DNA of 64,000 nt from Clostridiales bacterium (GTDB lineage Bacteria > Bacillota > Clostridia > Saccharofermentanales > Saccharofermentanaceae). The notes beneath the pieces were generated by a model. It had not been told where the DNA came from, made no database searches, and was given only the letters and a program-made list of their open reading frames with translations. A program made the translations under genes and the position numbers. The stretch covers positions 1 to 64,000 of the forward strand of contig JAFZLF010000008.1 of assembly GCA_017551625.1 (NCBI GenBank), in the 5' to 3' direction. Shown here one piece after another: positions 15,601-25,603 of this stretch (positions within the stretch are counted from its first letter, which is position 1; each line of letters begins with the position of its first letter).

Positions 15601-16910
15601 AGACACTGTACATCGATTGTTCCATGGGTGCCGCAGGCGATATGCTCTCGGCAGCTCTCCTCGAATTAGTCCCGGATCGTGAGAAGCTCTTGTCCCGCTT
15701 GAATTCGCGTGGCATTCCGGGTGTTACTTTCTCCGCTGAAAAGTCTGTTAAGTGTGGCATCACCGGCACGCATATGACTGTCACTGTCGATGGTGTCGAA
15801 GAAGATGAGCACATGCACGATTGCTGCCATGAGCATCACCATGACCACCCGCACGGTGGCGGTGAACACGAGCACGACCATGAACATGAGCATGAACATG
15901 AGCACGAACACGAACATGATCATCACCATCACAGTGGTCTGCATGACATCGAGCATATCGTTTACGACCATCTCAAACTGCCGACAGAAGTCGCGCTGAA
16001 CGTGATGGCCGTGTATCACGAGATCGCCGAAGCGGAGAGCCATGTACATGGCGTCCCCGTTGACCAGATCCACTTCCACGAAGTGGGCACGATGGATGCG
16101 GTCGCAGACATCACGGCTGTATGTCTTCTCATGCATACTTTAAAGCCCGACGAAGTCGTGGTTTCCCCGATCCATGTCGGTGCCGGACAAGTCAAATGTG
16201 CTCACGGGATCCTGCCCGTTCCTGCTCCGGCAACGGCGTATATCCTGAGAAATATCCCCACCTATGGCGGTTCAATCCAGGGCGAACTCTGTACCCCGAC
16301 AGGCGCAGCTCTGCTGAAGCATTTCGCGACGCGATTCGGTGCTCAGCCCCTGATGCGCACGACGGCCATCGGATATGGAATGGGTAAGAAAGACTTCCCG
16401 CAGGCTAACTGCGTCCGCGTGATGCTTGGCGAGAGGGAAAGTGATACACCCGCCGTTTCTTCCGAAACCACCGCTGCCTCGAACAACACCATCGTCGAAC
16501 TTTCCTGCAACGTCGATGACATGACCGGAGAGGCGATCGGATTTGTGATGGAAAGACTTTTCGAAGCAGGCGCCAACGAAGTGTTTACGGTTCCCTGCGG
16601 CATGAAGAAATCCCGTCCGGGTATTCTGATTAACGTACTCTGCAAGCCGGAAGATAAGGAGAAAATGGTCGGACTCCTCTTCGCCCACACTACCACGATC
16701 GGTATAAGAGAAACCCTCATGGACCGGTATGTGCTGGATAGAAAAACCGAGACGATCGAAACGTCGATGGGCCCGGTCAGAAAGAAGATCTCGACCGGCT
16801 ACGGCGTGACGCGCATGAAGTACGAGCACGATGACCTCGCCCGCATCGCCAAGGAGCAGAACATCTCCCTTTCCGAGGCCATGCTCCGCGTGCACCTGGA
16901 GGAGAAGTAA
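15597..16910 (+). CDS. larC: LarC, nickel insertion protein with His-rich metal-binding segment
   Basis: A 437-residue LarC homologue. The N-terminus YIDCSMGAAGDMLSAALLEL is diagnostic. Residues about 60-115 are an extreme His/Glu/Asp segment (alternating HE and HD, then HHHH), probably for nickel storage. QIHFHEVGTMDAVADI and GVPKSR-like CGMKKSRPGI continue the family pattern to the CTP-using C-terminal part (VRKKISTGYGVTRMKYEHDD). LarC inserts nickel into the pincer cofactor. In Lactobacillus plantarum it is made by a programmed frameshift; here the two parts are a single frame. It overlaps larB by ATGA. Confidence 0.92.
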   Translation: MKTLYIDCSMGAAGDMLSAALLELVPDREKLLSRLNSRGIPGVTFSAEKSVKCGITGTHMTVTVDGVEEDEHMHDCCHEHHHDHPHGGGEHEHDHEHEHEHEHEHEHDHHHHSGLHDIEHIVYDHLKLPTEVALNVMAVYHEIAEAESHVHGVPVDQIHFHEVGTMDAVADITAVCLLMHTLKPDEVVVSPIHVGAGQVKCAHGILPVPAPATAYILRNIPTYGGSIQGELCTPTGAALLKHFATRFGAQPLMRTTAIGYGMGKKDFPQANCVRVMLGERESDTPAVSSETTAASNNTIVELSCNVDDMTGEAIGFVMERLFEAGANEVFTVPCGMKKSRPGILINVLCKPEDKEKMVGLLFAHTTTIGIRETLMDRYVLDRKTETIETSMGPVRKKISTGYGVTRMKYEHDDLARIAKEQNISLSEAMLRVHLEEK

Positions 16911-16915
16911 TCAAA

Positions 16916-16962
16916 TATTGCCTATTTCCTTGCCGCTTGTGGCATGAAATAGGCAATACTTT
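16916..16962. terminator. terminator between larC and fumarase
   Basis: TATTGCCTATTTC (16916-16928) pairs perfectly with 16946-16958 and is followed by CTTTTG. It lies between convergent genes and can serve both. Confidence 0.75.
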
Positions 16963-17014
16963 TGTCAATCGTCTCCGCCTGGCCTTTGCACCAGCTTATG
17001 TTCTTTGCTGATCT

Positions 17015-17596
17015 TTACACCAGCTTATCGAATCTTTCCTGGAAGATCTTCTTGTTGTTCTCGAAGAGGTTATTACCCTCAGTGTCGATGGATACGATCA
17101 GCGGACCGAACTCCTTGACCTTCATGATCCACAGCGCCTCCGGCATACCGAAATCCTCTACCCACTCGACGTCGACGAGCTCTTCGACGGACTGGGCCGC
17201 AACGACCGCGCATCCGCCCGGGAATGCACAGTGGATCGCGCCGAATTTCTTACATGCTTCCGCGGTCTTCTCCATCATGCCGCCCTTGCCGACGACCAGA
17301 CGAACACCCGTCTTCTCGATGAATTCCGCTTCCGCCGACTCCATACGACGACTAGTCGTAGGTCCGACAGAGACCATATACTGTTTGCCGTTTTCGTCCT
17401 TTCCGACGATCGGGCCGGCATGGAAGATCGCACCTTCCTTAAGCGAGATCTTCGTGGGAAGGATGCCTTCCTTCACGACACGGCGGTGGCCGCTGTCACG
17501 GCACGTGGAAATATAGCCGGTAAGATATACGGTATCGCCGATATGCAGGTCCTTGATCTGTTCGTAGGAAATAGGAGTAGTCAGTATTTTCTTCAT
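17015..17596 (-). CDS. class I fumarate hydratase, beta subunit
   Basis: A 193-residue protein of the fumarase/tartrate dehydratase beta family. Markers are [46 protein letters not shown] and [14 protein letters not shown]. It forms the swivelling C-terminal part of the iron-sulfur dehydratase and works with the alpha subunit encoded 4 bp upstream. The reaction is most likely fumarate to L-malate; L-tartrate dehydratase (TtdB) is a close relative and cannot be excluded from sequence alone. It ends close to a bidirectional terminator. Confidence 0.88.
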   Translation of the reverse strand: MKKILTTPISYEQIKDLHIGDTVYLTGYISTCRDSGHRRVVKEGILPTKISLKEGAIFHAGPIVGKDENGKQYMVSVGPTTSRRMESAEAEFIEKTGVRLVVGKGGMMEKTAEACKKFGAIHCAFPGGCAVVAAQSVEELVDVEWVEDFGMPEALWIMKVKEFGPLIVSIDTEGNNLFENNKKIFQERFDKLV

Positions 17597-17600
17597 GGCC

Positions 17601-18500
17601 TTACACCTCCAGAGATTTCTTATGCGAAAGCACTTCAGACGAGAGGTCCGCGTGGATGATCATGTCACCGCGTCTTGTCGCCCAGCAGCCTGTCGAAATG
17701 CCGACACCCAGGGTCGCCGGGTGATGGGCCGCTGCCTCGATGTTGACACCGAGAACAGTCTGGCTTCCGCCGAATCCGAGCGGCGCGATGCCGAGAGAAT
17801 TGAGACCCTCGAAGATCTCTTCCTCGAGCTTAGCCACTTCCGGATACTGGGAGTGCGTGCCCAGCGGACGGAGAAGTGCTTTTTTCGAGAGCATCGCCGA
17901 TGTTGCCGCGCACGTTCCGAGGCCGATACCCACACACAGCGGCGGGCAGGCATTTACGCCCCAGTCGAGGATCGTCTGGTAGACGAATTTCTTGACGCCT
18001 TCGACGCCTTCAAGCGGCATCAGGACCTTACTTCTGCCGGGAAGAGAACATCCGCCTCCAGCCATATACATGCGAAGGCGCAGATCCGAAGATCCCGGTA
18101 CGAGTTCATATTCGATATACGGCGCACCATAGCCGGTGTTATCGCCGGTATTGTGCTCCGCAAGAGGTTCTACTACATTCGGACGAAGAGGTGTCTCGAG
18201 CGTGGCTCTGCGGCAGGCTTCCACGAGCACATCCGCGATCTCGGCCTGATACGGGAACTCCGTACCGACCTCGACGAAATACTGGATCACACCCGTATCC
18301 TGACAAAGCGGGCGGTGCAGCTGCTTTGCCAGGGAAAGATCCGTGAGCATACACTCATACATCGTCTTCGCGCTATCGATCTTCTCCTGCGCGTGCATCT
18401 CCCGGAGCCGTGCCTCCACATCGTCCGGCAGATAGATGCCCGTCATCGCAGTGAAATCCTGGACGGTCTTGATAAACTTATTTCTTAACGTCTCTTCCAT
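17601..18500 (-). CDS. class I fumarate hydratase, alpha subunit
   Basis: A 299-residue protein, the normal length for the alpha (catalytic 4Fe-4S) subunit of two-subunit fumarases. Cluster Cys candidates lie in [24 protein letters not shown] and in [12 protein letters not shown] or [29 protein letters not shown] is a typical stretch. GGAGG-type ribosome site (GGGAGGCACC) precedes the ATG. The subunit pair forms an operon transcribed away from the divergent peptidase gene. Tartrate dehydratase TtdA is the alternative. Confidence 0.88.
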   Translation of the reverse strand: MEETLRNKFIKTVQDFTAMTGIYLPDDVEARLREMHAQEKIDSAKTMYECMLTDLSLAKQLHRPLCQDTGVIQYFVEVGTEFPYQAEIADVLVEACRRATLETPLRPNVVEPLAEHNTGDNTGYGAPYIEYELVPGSSDLRLRMYMAGGGCSLPGRSKVLMPLEGVEGVKKFVYQTILDWGVNACPPLCVGIGLGTCAATSAMLSKKALLRPLGTHSQYPEVAKLEEEIFEGLNSLGIAPLGFGGSQTVLGVNIEAAAHHPATLGVGISTGCWATRRGDMIIHADLSSEVLSHKKSLEV

Positions 18501-18574
18501 AGGGTGCCTCCCTTTTTCCTCTTCCGCAGATCATCCGGCCCGGGAACGATAACCCGCCGTGCATGTTGCCGGTG

Positions 18575-18634
18575 ACTTGCTTAGCATAGCAAGTATCACA
18601 CAAATGCGCCGAAATTACAAATTTCGGCTACAAT
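18575..18634. promoter_or_regulatory. divergent regulatory region with two palindromes
   Basis: ACTTGCT-TAGCAT-AGCAAGT (18575-18594) and GCCGAAAT-TACAA-ATTTCGGC (18608-18628) are perfect-arm palindromes. TACAAT (18629-18634) directly abuts the second and is a likely -10 box for the peptidase gene, so a protein on that palindrome would block it. Confidence 0.5.
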
Positions 18635-18671
18635 AGATTCAAGAGATTTCGAATCGCGAAGGAGCGCCATC

Positions 18672-20327
18672 ATGATTGCAAAGAAGTATAGAAAGAACCA
18701 TAACGACCGCCTCGGAAAAAAGATCCTCTCGATCCTGCTGACCCTTGCCCTGATCCTGGGCAGTGCCGCGTGTAGCAAGAGCGACGAGACCACGAAGAAG
18801 AAAAAGAAGACGAAGAAGACCACTACGACAGTGGAAACGGACGATACAGATGATACGACCGACGAGCCGTCGGAGTCCACGGATGAGCCCACGGAGACCT
18901 CCGAGGATCCCACCGAGACGACCCGCGATCCGAACCTCCCCGAAGGCCAGAAAGTCGCCCTTCCTGATGAGATCGGATTCGGCAAAGGCACGCAGAACGA
19001 GATGACCGCGAAGCTCCTCGAGCTCGACCGCGTCGTCGCCGCCGAGTACCGCGGCAAACCTATCAGCCACGACAGGTATTTCGTGGTCTTCGAGATGCCT
19101 CTGGACTGGAAAGACCCGGACGCAGGCACATTCTTCCTGCGCACCGGTTTCACCTACGTATCCGATGATACGGCGACCAACTTCTTCTGTAACGGGTACA
19201 TGATGTACGATGTCTATTTCGATTACGATTTCCGAAGCGAGATTGGCGATCGGTATGACCTGAACCAGATCGACTGCGAATACCGTTTCTTCGGCGCTTC
19301 CGTACCGGAAGGTCTCGATAACAGCTCGACCGATCTATGGGAGTATCTGACTGCGGAAAATGCCGCCGCGGACTTCCACCACATCATCGAACAATTTAAG
19401 ACTTTCCTCACCGGCAAATGGGCTTTCACCGGCGGAAGCAAGGGCGGACAGCTCACGCACTTCCAGTCCTACTTCTACCCGGATGACTGTGACCTCTACT
19501 TCTCGTTCGTTGCACCGGGCGGCTCCTCTCCGGAAGCGCCCGACTTCTTCGACAATATCTACACCACGATCGGAAATGAAGCCTACGGCGAGGAGCAGGC
19601 AGCCGCCTACCGCGACCTCGTACTGGAGTTCCAGGTCGAAGCCCTGAAGCTTAAGTCCCAGCTCGCCGAGCGCTACTATCAGGACGGCCTGAGCATGGGC
19701 TGCATCTTCACCGACTACACCACGCCGGAGATCCTCTACGACATGGCCGTCCTCGAGTTCGCGACCATCACATGGCAGTATTCGCAGGACTTCTCCTCCA
19801 TAGAACTTGCACTGGCCAAGGACAAGACCAGCAAAGAATTTGCCGATGAAGTATACAATCTCCTCTTCATCGCCAACGATCCTTCGACCTGGTCCATGAG
19901 TACGCCTTTCTATCCGTATTACATCCAGGCGGCGACTGAGAACGGCGAGCACGAGTATGACTTTTCCTTCATCCGCGAAGCACTGAAAAAAGAGGGTCTC
20001 GAGGATCTTCTCACCGTGACCGAGGACATGGAAGAAGGGCTCCTTTACAGGATGGTTTTCACACCGGAACAGCTGGCGACATTCACCTTCAATTATTCGC
20101 TCTATGATGCGATGGTCGAGTGGTCGCACACGACGGAAAAAACGGTCATCATGTTCTACGGCGGATCGGACGTCTGGTACGCGGTGCGACTTCCGGACGT
20201 GACCGATAACCCGAACGTCCACATCTACGTCGATCAGAAAGCATCGCACATCGGATCCTTCACCGGACTTCCCAGTAGCGAAAGAGCCGAGATCGACGGC
20301 CTCGTTTCCCGGACACTGGATCTATAA
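18672..20327 (+). CDS. S37-type (PS-10) peptidase lipoprotein
   Basis: A 551-residue protein. It has a basic N-terminus, hydrophobic run and lipobox (LGSAAC), then a long Lys/Thr then Asp/Glu/Thr linker to about residue 95. The catalytic domain resembles Streptomyces tripeptidyl aminopeptidases of family S37: FVVFEMPLDWKDPDAGTFFL, then WAFTGGSKGGQLTHF with the nucleophile Ser at residue 256 in GGSKGG, FYGGSDVWYAV supplying an Asp, and QKASHIGSF supplying the His. It is expected to be a surface-anchored serine peptidase removing N-terminal peptides. It is transcribed divergently from the fumarase genes and followed by a terminator. Confidence 0.82.
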   Translation: MIAKKYRKNHNDRLGKKILSILLTLALILGSAACSKSDETTKKKKKTKKTTTTVETDDTDDTTDEPSESTDEPTETSEDPTETTRDPNLPEGQKVALPDEIGFGKGTQNEMTAKLLELDRVVAAEYRGKPISHDRYFVVFEMPLDWKDPDAGTFFLRTGFTYVSDDTATNFFCNGYMMYDVYFDYDFRSEIGDRYDLNQIDCEYRFFGASVPEGLDNSSTDLWEYLTAENAAADFHHIIEQFKTFLTGKWAFTGGSKGGQLTHFQSYFYPDDCDLYFSFVAPGGSSPEAPDFFDNIYTTIGNEAYGEEQAAAYRDLVLEFQVEALKLKSQLAERYYQDGLSMGCIFTDYTTPEILYDMAVLEFATITWQYSQDFSSIELALAKDKTSKEFADEVYNLLFIANDPSTWSMSTPFYPYYIQAATENGEHEYDFSFIREALKKEGLEDLLTVTEDMEEGLLYRMVFTPEQLATFTFNYSLYDAMVEWSHTTEKTVIMFYGGSDVWYAVRLPDVTDNPNVHIYVDQKASHIGSFTGLPSSERAEIDGLVSRTLDL

Positions 20328-20361
20328 CGGAAAAGCATAGAACGATACCGACGCAAATAGA

Positions 20362-20405
20362 AATCACCCATTTCGGAATAGCGAGCCAAATGGGTGATTC
20401 TTGTC
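20362..20405. terminator. terminator hairpin after the peptidase
   Basis: AATCACCCATTT (20362-20373) pairs perfectly with 20388-20399. It lies between convergent genes. The T-run is weak (CTTGTC), so termination strength is uncertain. Confidence 0.6.
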
Positions 20406-20489
20406 AATCATTTTAGGCAACCGTCCCGGTAGGACTGTGCTCTCTTTATGAGTATTTTAGCACCGAAAGCACGCATCTGGAAAGATGCG

Positions 20490-23000
20490 TTACGGTCCTT
20501 GCTCCTGCACAAGCGTGGTCGCACGGTTCTGAATCGCACGGCTCACTTCCTCTGCACTCTTCTGTCCATTAAAGAATGCAGGTGCTTCCTCCTTCACGAT
20601 TTCTATGATAATCGGATCGGTATGGATCGATGTACCTATCCGCTCCACTTCATGGATGAAATTCGGGATCAGATCCACACTGATAGGGGCTTTATAAGTC
20701 ATCATTCCTATCTCATTTGCGTAGAGTTCTTTCTCTGCCTCATACTCTGCCACATTTCTCTCTAAAACAGCCGTTTCGCTCTCGCGGTTCACAACAAGCC
20801 CCGGAATCAATATCTGCTCCTGCGGTTCCAGTAGAAAGGAAACGAAATCCCATGCTGCATCCGGACATCCCGAATATGCGGAGATCCCGACAGATACGGT
20901 TGCGTCTGCCGCCAATCCCGAACCGGAAGATGTCGGCCAACCAATGATCAGTGGATCATTTCCACAGAGATCAGCTATTTTTCCGAATGTATGCAGATCA
21001 GCGCAATAACTCTCCACAGTCAGTGAAGACACTCCATCCAGCATAATCATCACATCATTTAGTCCAGAGTATTTAGTACTGTCATAACGATCCCGCAGAC
21101 TTGAGAGTTGTTCCCCTGTGAGGCGTCCTCCGCATATCTTCGCGATCTGAAGAAGGCTACGGAAATCATCGCTGTCGAAATTCACCGTACATTGGTTATA
21201 GTCCACGTAGTGATACATATCGTGGTAGAGAAGTTCGAGAAAAATCCCCATTTCCTCTTCAAGATCCACATTCTGATAATGATTGAATAAGCGAGGATCG
21301 CCGCCGATAATCGGGAAAACACCCTCACCGAGAGAATCGACCGCCGCCTCGAATCTCGTGAGATCCCAGTTATCCGGCCTGCCCAGTAGATCGGGGTTCC
21401 CGATCATAAAGTCCATACAAACTGAAAGCGGCATCTGATATAGTTTCCCACCGACCTCGAAGGCGCGGAAAATATTATCGAAGTACTGACTTCTGTCGAT
21501 CCCGTTGTTGCCGTCCATGTATGGATTCAGGTCCAGAAGCAGAGCGTCGGTATTAAATTGTGAGAATTCGGCGCAGTTCAGAAGCACGTCCGGCCCTGTT
21601 CCCGACTTCATGGACAGGATCATCTTGTCGGCCGCATTTGCGCGTTTCATGGCGTATCCCATATCCGGATCTGCAGGCTCAACATATAACACTACGCGTG
21701 CTTTACTTTCCGGACGCTTATTGTAGTCCCGGACCGTCTGGCCGAAGCCACCATACACCCCGTCCGAACAGGTTGCCGCATACACGATAGGCTTGCCTGC
21801 ATGCGGGTTCTTTTCTTCTTTATGCAGACACATTAGATGAGCAGAAAACCTCTGCGACGGCCCTGAACCCTCATAATCTGTGTACAATAAATAGTAGTCA
21901 TTTCCTTTGACCCGGATATCCTGGATATTTGTCGGTTTCACCACATCCGTATAACTATAGTCTATTGCCAGTTCTGATGTTCCACCGATGACATCGCAGC
22001 GATAGATGTTTCCATTTCCTCCGTCATCTTCACTTGCACCATAGAACTCTCCTTCACTTCCAAAGACGTGCATCGGCATGCCGAGGCTGATTTCCTGCTT
22101 GGACGAGAGTGTCCCCGTAGTCTCATCGATCTGACAGATGACCCTATGCTCCTCATCCTTGTCGACCTTCACGATCCATTTTGTCATGAGAACATAGTAT
22201 TTTCCGTCCTTTTCCAGGAGACAGCCTCCTTCGGCATCGAAAGTGTCACTTCCGAGGATCGTCCCATCTTTACTCATGATGATTATTTCCTGCCCGTTCA
22301 ACACCAGCAGATTGCCGTTACTTATCTCAAGAATCTGTGATCCGAATGCTTCGAAAATCTCCAATCCCGTAAATGCGTATTCCTCCTGTCGTTCTCCATT
22401 TGCTGAAAAGAACATCAGCCTTCTCCCGTGGCTTTCGTTCACTGCATTGCTGTCTTCGTCGATCTCGTATTTTGTGACATTGCTTAACACTCCGAGCCGA
22501 CCATCTGTCGTTGCGAATAACGTGTCGACCGCTTCGAACGGTTCGAGATCAATCTCCGAAATAAGCATGCCGTCAAGAGCATACAGACAAAGATTCTCCT
22601 GCTGGCGTGTTGCCTGCATTTCAAAGTAGCGCAGAAGCTCCTCGGGACTTCTTCTGACATCGAGTTTTTCATACTCCGCTTTCTCTTCATCGCTGAAAAT
22701 GTAGCCCGCCTGATATGCGATAGCTACAACATCTCCTGCAAAACACAATCCCCTCACGAACATGCCTTCGAGTTTCCTGTTCTCATCGACCGGCAGTGGA
22801 AAATCCACCTCCGTATCCGAGAAGTATGGATCCGTCTCCTGCACGTAGTGAACTTCCTGCTTTACGATCGGTGCCGAGCCCGACCCCGCTTGCGCACCCG
22901 AACTCTCCTGCTGATTCTTTTTCTTGCATCCCGCCGTGGTTATCAGCATGGAAATGCCCAATACCAGAGCTGCGAGTTTTCTCGTTTTTGACTGTTTCAT
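20490..23000 (-). CDS. large solute-binding-like lipoprotein, paralog 1
   Basis: An 836-residue protein. Lipobox TTAGC with Cys 25 followed by KKK. After a short linker comes the family tag ETDPYFSDTEVDFPLPVDE, then a beta-rich half to about 390 with repeated strand-turn units (beta-propeller-like). NPHAGKPIVYAA near residue 400 opens the family 1 extracellular solute-binding half: KSGTGPDVLLNCAEFSQF, LDLNPYMDGNNGIDRSQYFD, GKLYQMPLSV, and C-terminal VKEEAPAFFNGQKSAEE with IQNR. It is the last of three tandem minus-strand paralogs. Strong ribosome site AGGAGGGAG. No permease is nearby, so binding or sensing rather than import is suggested (inference). Confidence 0.85.
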   Translation of the reverse strand: MKQSKTRKLAALVLGISMLITTAGCKKKNQQESSGAQAGSGSAPIVKQEVHYVQETDPYFSDTEVDFPLPVDENRKLEGMFVRGLCFAGDVVAIAYQAGYIFSDEEKAEYEKLDVRRSPEELLRYFEMQATRQQENLCLYALDGMLISEIDLEPFEAVDTLFATTDGRLGVLSNVTKYEIDEDSNAVNESHGRRLMFFSANGERQEEYAFTGLEIFEAFGSQILEISNGNLLVLNGQEIIIMSKDGTILGSDTFDAEGGCLLEKDGKYYVLMTKWIVKVDKDEEHRVICQIDETTGTLSSKQEISLGMPMHVFGSEGEFYGASEDDGGNGNIYRCDVIGGTSELAIDYSYTDVVKPTNIQDIRVKGNDYYLLYTDYEGSGPSQRFSAHLMCLHKEEKNPHAGKPIVYAATCSDGVYGGFGQTVRDYNKRPESKARVVLYVEPADPDMGYAMKRANAADKMILSMKSGTGPDVLLNCAEFSQFNTDALLLDLNPYMDGNNGIDRSQYFDNIFRAFEVGGKLYQMPLSVCMDFMIGNPDLLGRPDNWDLTRFEAAVDSLGEGVFPIIGGDPRLFNHYQNVDLEEEMGIFLELLYHDMYHYVDYNQCTVNFDSDDFRSLLQIAKICGGRLTGEQLSSLRDRYDSTKYSGLNDVMIMLDGVSSLTVESYCADLHTFGKIADLCGNDPLIIGWPTSSGSGLAADATVSVGISAYSGCPDAAWDFVSFLLEPQEQILIPGLVVNRESETAVLERNVAEYEAEKELYANEIGMMTYKAPISVDLIPNFIHEVERIGTSIHTDPIIIEIVKEEAPAFFNGQKSAEEVSRAIQNRATTLVQEQGP

Positions 23001-23019
23001 CTCGACTCCCTCCTGCTCC

Positions 23020-25527
23020 TCACTGCGACTCGGCCATCACGGTCGATGCGCGGCTCTGTATGATTTTGCTTACTTCCTCTGCAGACTTGGATCCGTCGAA
23101 GTACGCCGGGACTTCCTCACGGACGATCTCCATGATAGTCGGGTTCTTACATACTTTGGTCGAGATGCGCTCCACCAATGCGACGAAGTCATCCGCCAGC
23201 TCCTGATCAAACATGGGCAGTGCCGCCACGTATGAAGAATTCGGACCACCATACTTCTCCAATTCTTTCGGAAATCTGTCGATTTCTTTCTGAAGCGAAG
23301 CCTCTTCACACTCCCGATTTACAAAAATATCCGGAATATCAGCATCGGAAAACATGGTCGTCTGGTTTTCGGCAGACATGATAAACCGGACGAAGTCCCA
23401 AGCCTCGTCTTTGGCTGAAGAGAATGCGGAGATACCGATAGAGGTTTTCGCTTCCGCCGCCAGTCCCGTACCTTTCATGGTCGGCCACCCGATATAGACG
23501 GCATTCCCTTGACAAAGCTTCTTCACTTCGCCATATGACCAGAGATCACTCAATTCCATAGGCGTAATGGAACATATCCCGTCCTGTACCAGAAAATAGT
23601 ATGGGTTGCCGTAACTCTGATCCAGATATTCATCGATCATGCTTCGCACAGTATCCTTACTGATCTTTGGTGTAGCCAGCTTCGCACTCTGAAGGAGCAT
23701 CCTAAACTCATCACTATCAAAGTTCACGACCCCGCGGCTGTAGTCTACATAGTGCAGCATATCGTGATAAAGAAGAGTGAGTGATATTCCTTTTCCATCG
23801 AGCGTTTCCGTTGTCGGGGAGTCGCTTTCGAAATAATACCATAACGGATCCATACCGTCAGGAAGCGCCCCCATTTTCTGACTGAAATCTTCGATAGTCC
23901 AATCCGAGATATTCCCCAGGGCATCCGGATTCCCAAACAACGCAGAGATCGTGAATGTCATCGGTATCTGGTAGAGTTTTCCGTCCACTTCAAAAGCTCG
24001 GAAAACATTATCGAAATACTGATTTCTGTCCAATCCCTTATCGCTGTCTATGTATGGGTTCAGGTCAACGAGGAGCGCATCGGTTTCGAATTGCCCATAG
24101 TCCGAATAATTAAGAAGAATATCCGGACCCTCGCCGGATCTCATCTCCAGAACCAGTCTGTCTGCAGCATCGGCCTTCTGTGCGGCTTCGAAACCATATG
24201 GATTTCCGTCCGGGAAATATACATAGACTCTGCCGAGACTCTCGGGGCGCTTGTTATATGCGCGTATCATCGGATAATAAGAAGTATCGAGTTCATTGAT
24301 CCCTACCTTTAAGATACGTCTTCCTGCGTACGGATTGGTTGCTTCTCGTTGAAGGAAAACCACTTCCATTCCCGATAAGATCACGATGTCTCCTGACGGA
24401 AGAACGCGAACACTATCTATTGGCATGCCATAGATATCTGTTTCTCCCCAGCGGAAGAGATTCTCACGAGTTCCGGCAATCGGGTCGATCCTGACGAGTC
24501 CCTCTCCATCGTCTGTATACAGTTCCCCCTTGTCCTGAAGAAGACGGAATGAAGACGGTGTGCTCCCGTCCAGTGCTTTTTCCTCGGAAAAAGTAAATGT
24601 GTCCAGGTCCAGTTCCCGATACCGGATTTCAGTGTGCCCGGTATCACTAGTCCAATCGGTGTCATAGATGATTTCATAGCACTTGCCGTTTACTTCGACG
24701 AGAGCAGAATGACTATCGACCAGTTCTGCTTTCTTCAGAATACTCCAGTCCTCGTCCATCAGAAAAACGATCTGTCCATGATAGAAGAGAAGCTGCCCAT
24801 TCGAAAGTTGGAGAATATCCATATTGGGAGTAAACGTCGACTCCAGATCCAAAAGCGGATTGGCCTGTTCTTTCCGAATAAGTTCTCCTTTGCCATTATA
24901 TTGGAGCAGATAATAACCCGCTTCTCCCTCGCCAAACGACGCATAGTTAGAAATATCACAATTGACGATACATGTGCCGTCCCGTAAAGCATACAAATGA
25001 TGGATCTCATAATTCGGCGGAAACTCAACATTCGCGATCTGCTCACCGGAAAGAGAATAAAACAGTATCCCCAACTCCTGTCTCGACTGAAGGAGTTCAT
25101 AGAATCGTGCACATTGCTCCCGATCAAAGGTATTCAGAGATTCCATCTCCTGCTGTTCTTCTTCTGTCAGTTCATATGTGCGAAAATAGACATAAGCGAC
25201 ACTTTCATCAAGAAGTACCGGTTCATCACATAAGCTTTTCCTATCCGGCTTGCGATCCCGCGCCTCGTTGTCGGGGATAGTGATTGAAAAAGATGTGTCT
25301 GAATAGTACGGATCCGAATCCAGAATATAGTCTCCGTGTGGCGTACCGTCCGGATTCGTCGGCAGAAGGTCCGGGATCACATCGGATGAGCCCTGCGCCG
25401 CATCGGTTCCGTTCTTTTTCTTACATCCGGCTGTGGCAAGCAGCATGGAAATACCCAGCGCCAAAGCAACGACTCTTATCATCTTCGAATATCCTTTTTT
25501 CGACTGCCAGATTTTAGACTGTTTCAT
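23020..25527 (-). CDS. large solute-binding-like lipoprotein, paralog 2
   Basis: An 835-residue member of the array and the sister of the next gene upstream. Lipobox LLATAGC with Cys 35. It shares with 25604-28087 the near-identical segment SSDVIPDLLPTNPDGTPHGD and LDSDPYYSDT. The propeller-like half contains IRYRELDLDTFTFSEEKALD and LFRWGETDIYGM. The binding half begins NPYAGRRILKVGI; RSGEGPDILLNYSDYGQF, YFDNVFRAFEVDGKLYQIPM and the C-terminal REEVPAYFDGSKSAEEVSK follow. It is 19 bp upstream of paralog 1. GGGAGGG precedes the ATG. One AGTGCTTTT copy lies in the gene (24572). Confidence 0.85.
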   Translation of the reverse strand: MKQSKIWQSKKGYSKMIRVVALALGISMLLATAGCKKKNGTDAAQGSSDVIPDLLPTNPDGTPHGDYILDSDPYYSDTSFSITIPDNEARDRKPDRKSLCDEPVLLDESVAYVYFRTYELTEEEQQEMESLNTFDREQCARFYELLQSRQELGILFYSLSGEQIANVEFPPNYEIHHLYALRDGTCIVNCDISNYASFGEGEAGYYLLQYNGKGELIRKEQANPLLDLESTFTPNMDILQLSNGQLLFYHGQIVFLMDEDWSILKKAELVDSHSALVEVNGKCYEIIYDTDWTSDTGHTEIRYRELDLDTFTFSEEKALDGSTPSSFRLLQDKGELYTDDGEGLVRIDPIAGTRENLFRWGETDIYGMPIDSVRVLPSGDIVILSGMEVVFLQREATNPYAGRRILKVGINELDTSYYPMIRAYNKRPESLGRVYVYFPDGNPYGFEAAQKADAADRLVLEMRSGEGPDILLNYSDYGQFETDALLVDLNPYIDSDKGLDRNQYFDNVFRAFEVDGKLYQIPMTFTISALFGNPDALGNISDWTIEDFSQKMGALPDGMDPLWYYFESDSPTTETLDGKGISLTLLYHDMLHYVDYSRGVVNFDSDEFRMLLQSAKLATPKISKDTVRSMIDEYLDQSYGNPYYFLVQDGICSITPMELSDLWSYGEVKKLCQGNAVYIGWPTMKGTGLAAEAKTSIGISAFSSAKDEAWDFVRFIMSAENQTTMFSDADIPDIFVNRECEEASLQKEIDRFPKELEKYGGPNSSYVAALPMFDQELADDFVALVERISTKVCKNPTIMEIVREEVPAYFDGSKSAEEVSKIIQSRASTVMAESQ

Positions 25528-25603
25528 ATTATTTCCCTCCCGCTCCGGTAGCGCTGTAATTCGTCCTATCTCTCTTCGCCAAAAGCACTGGTCCCCGACA
25601 TTC

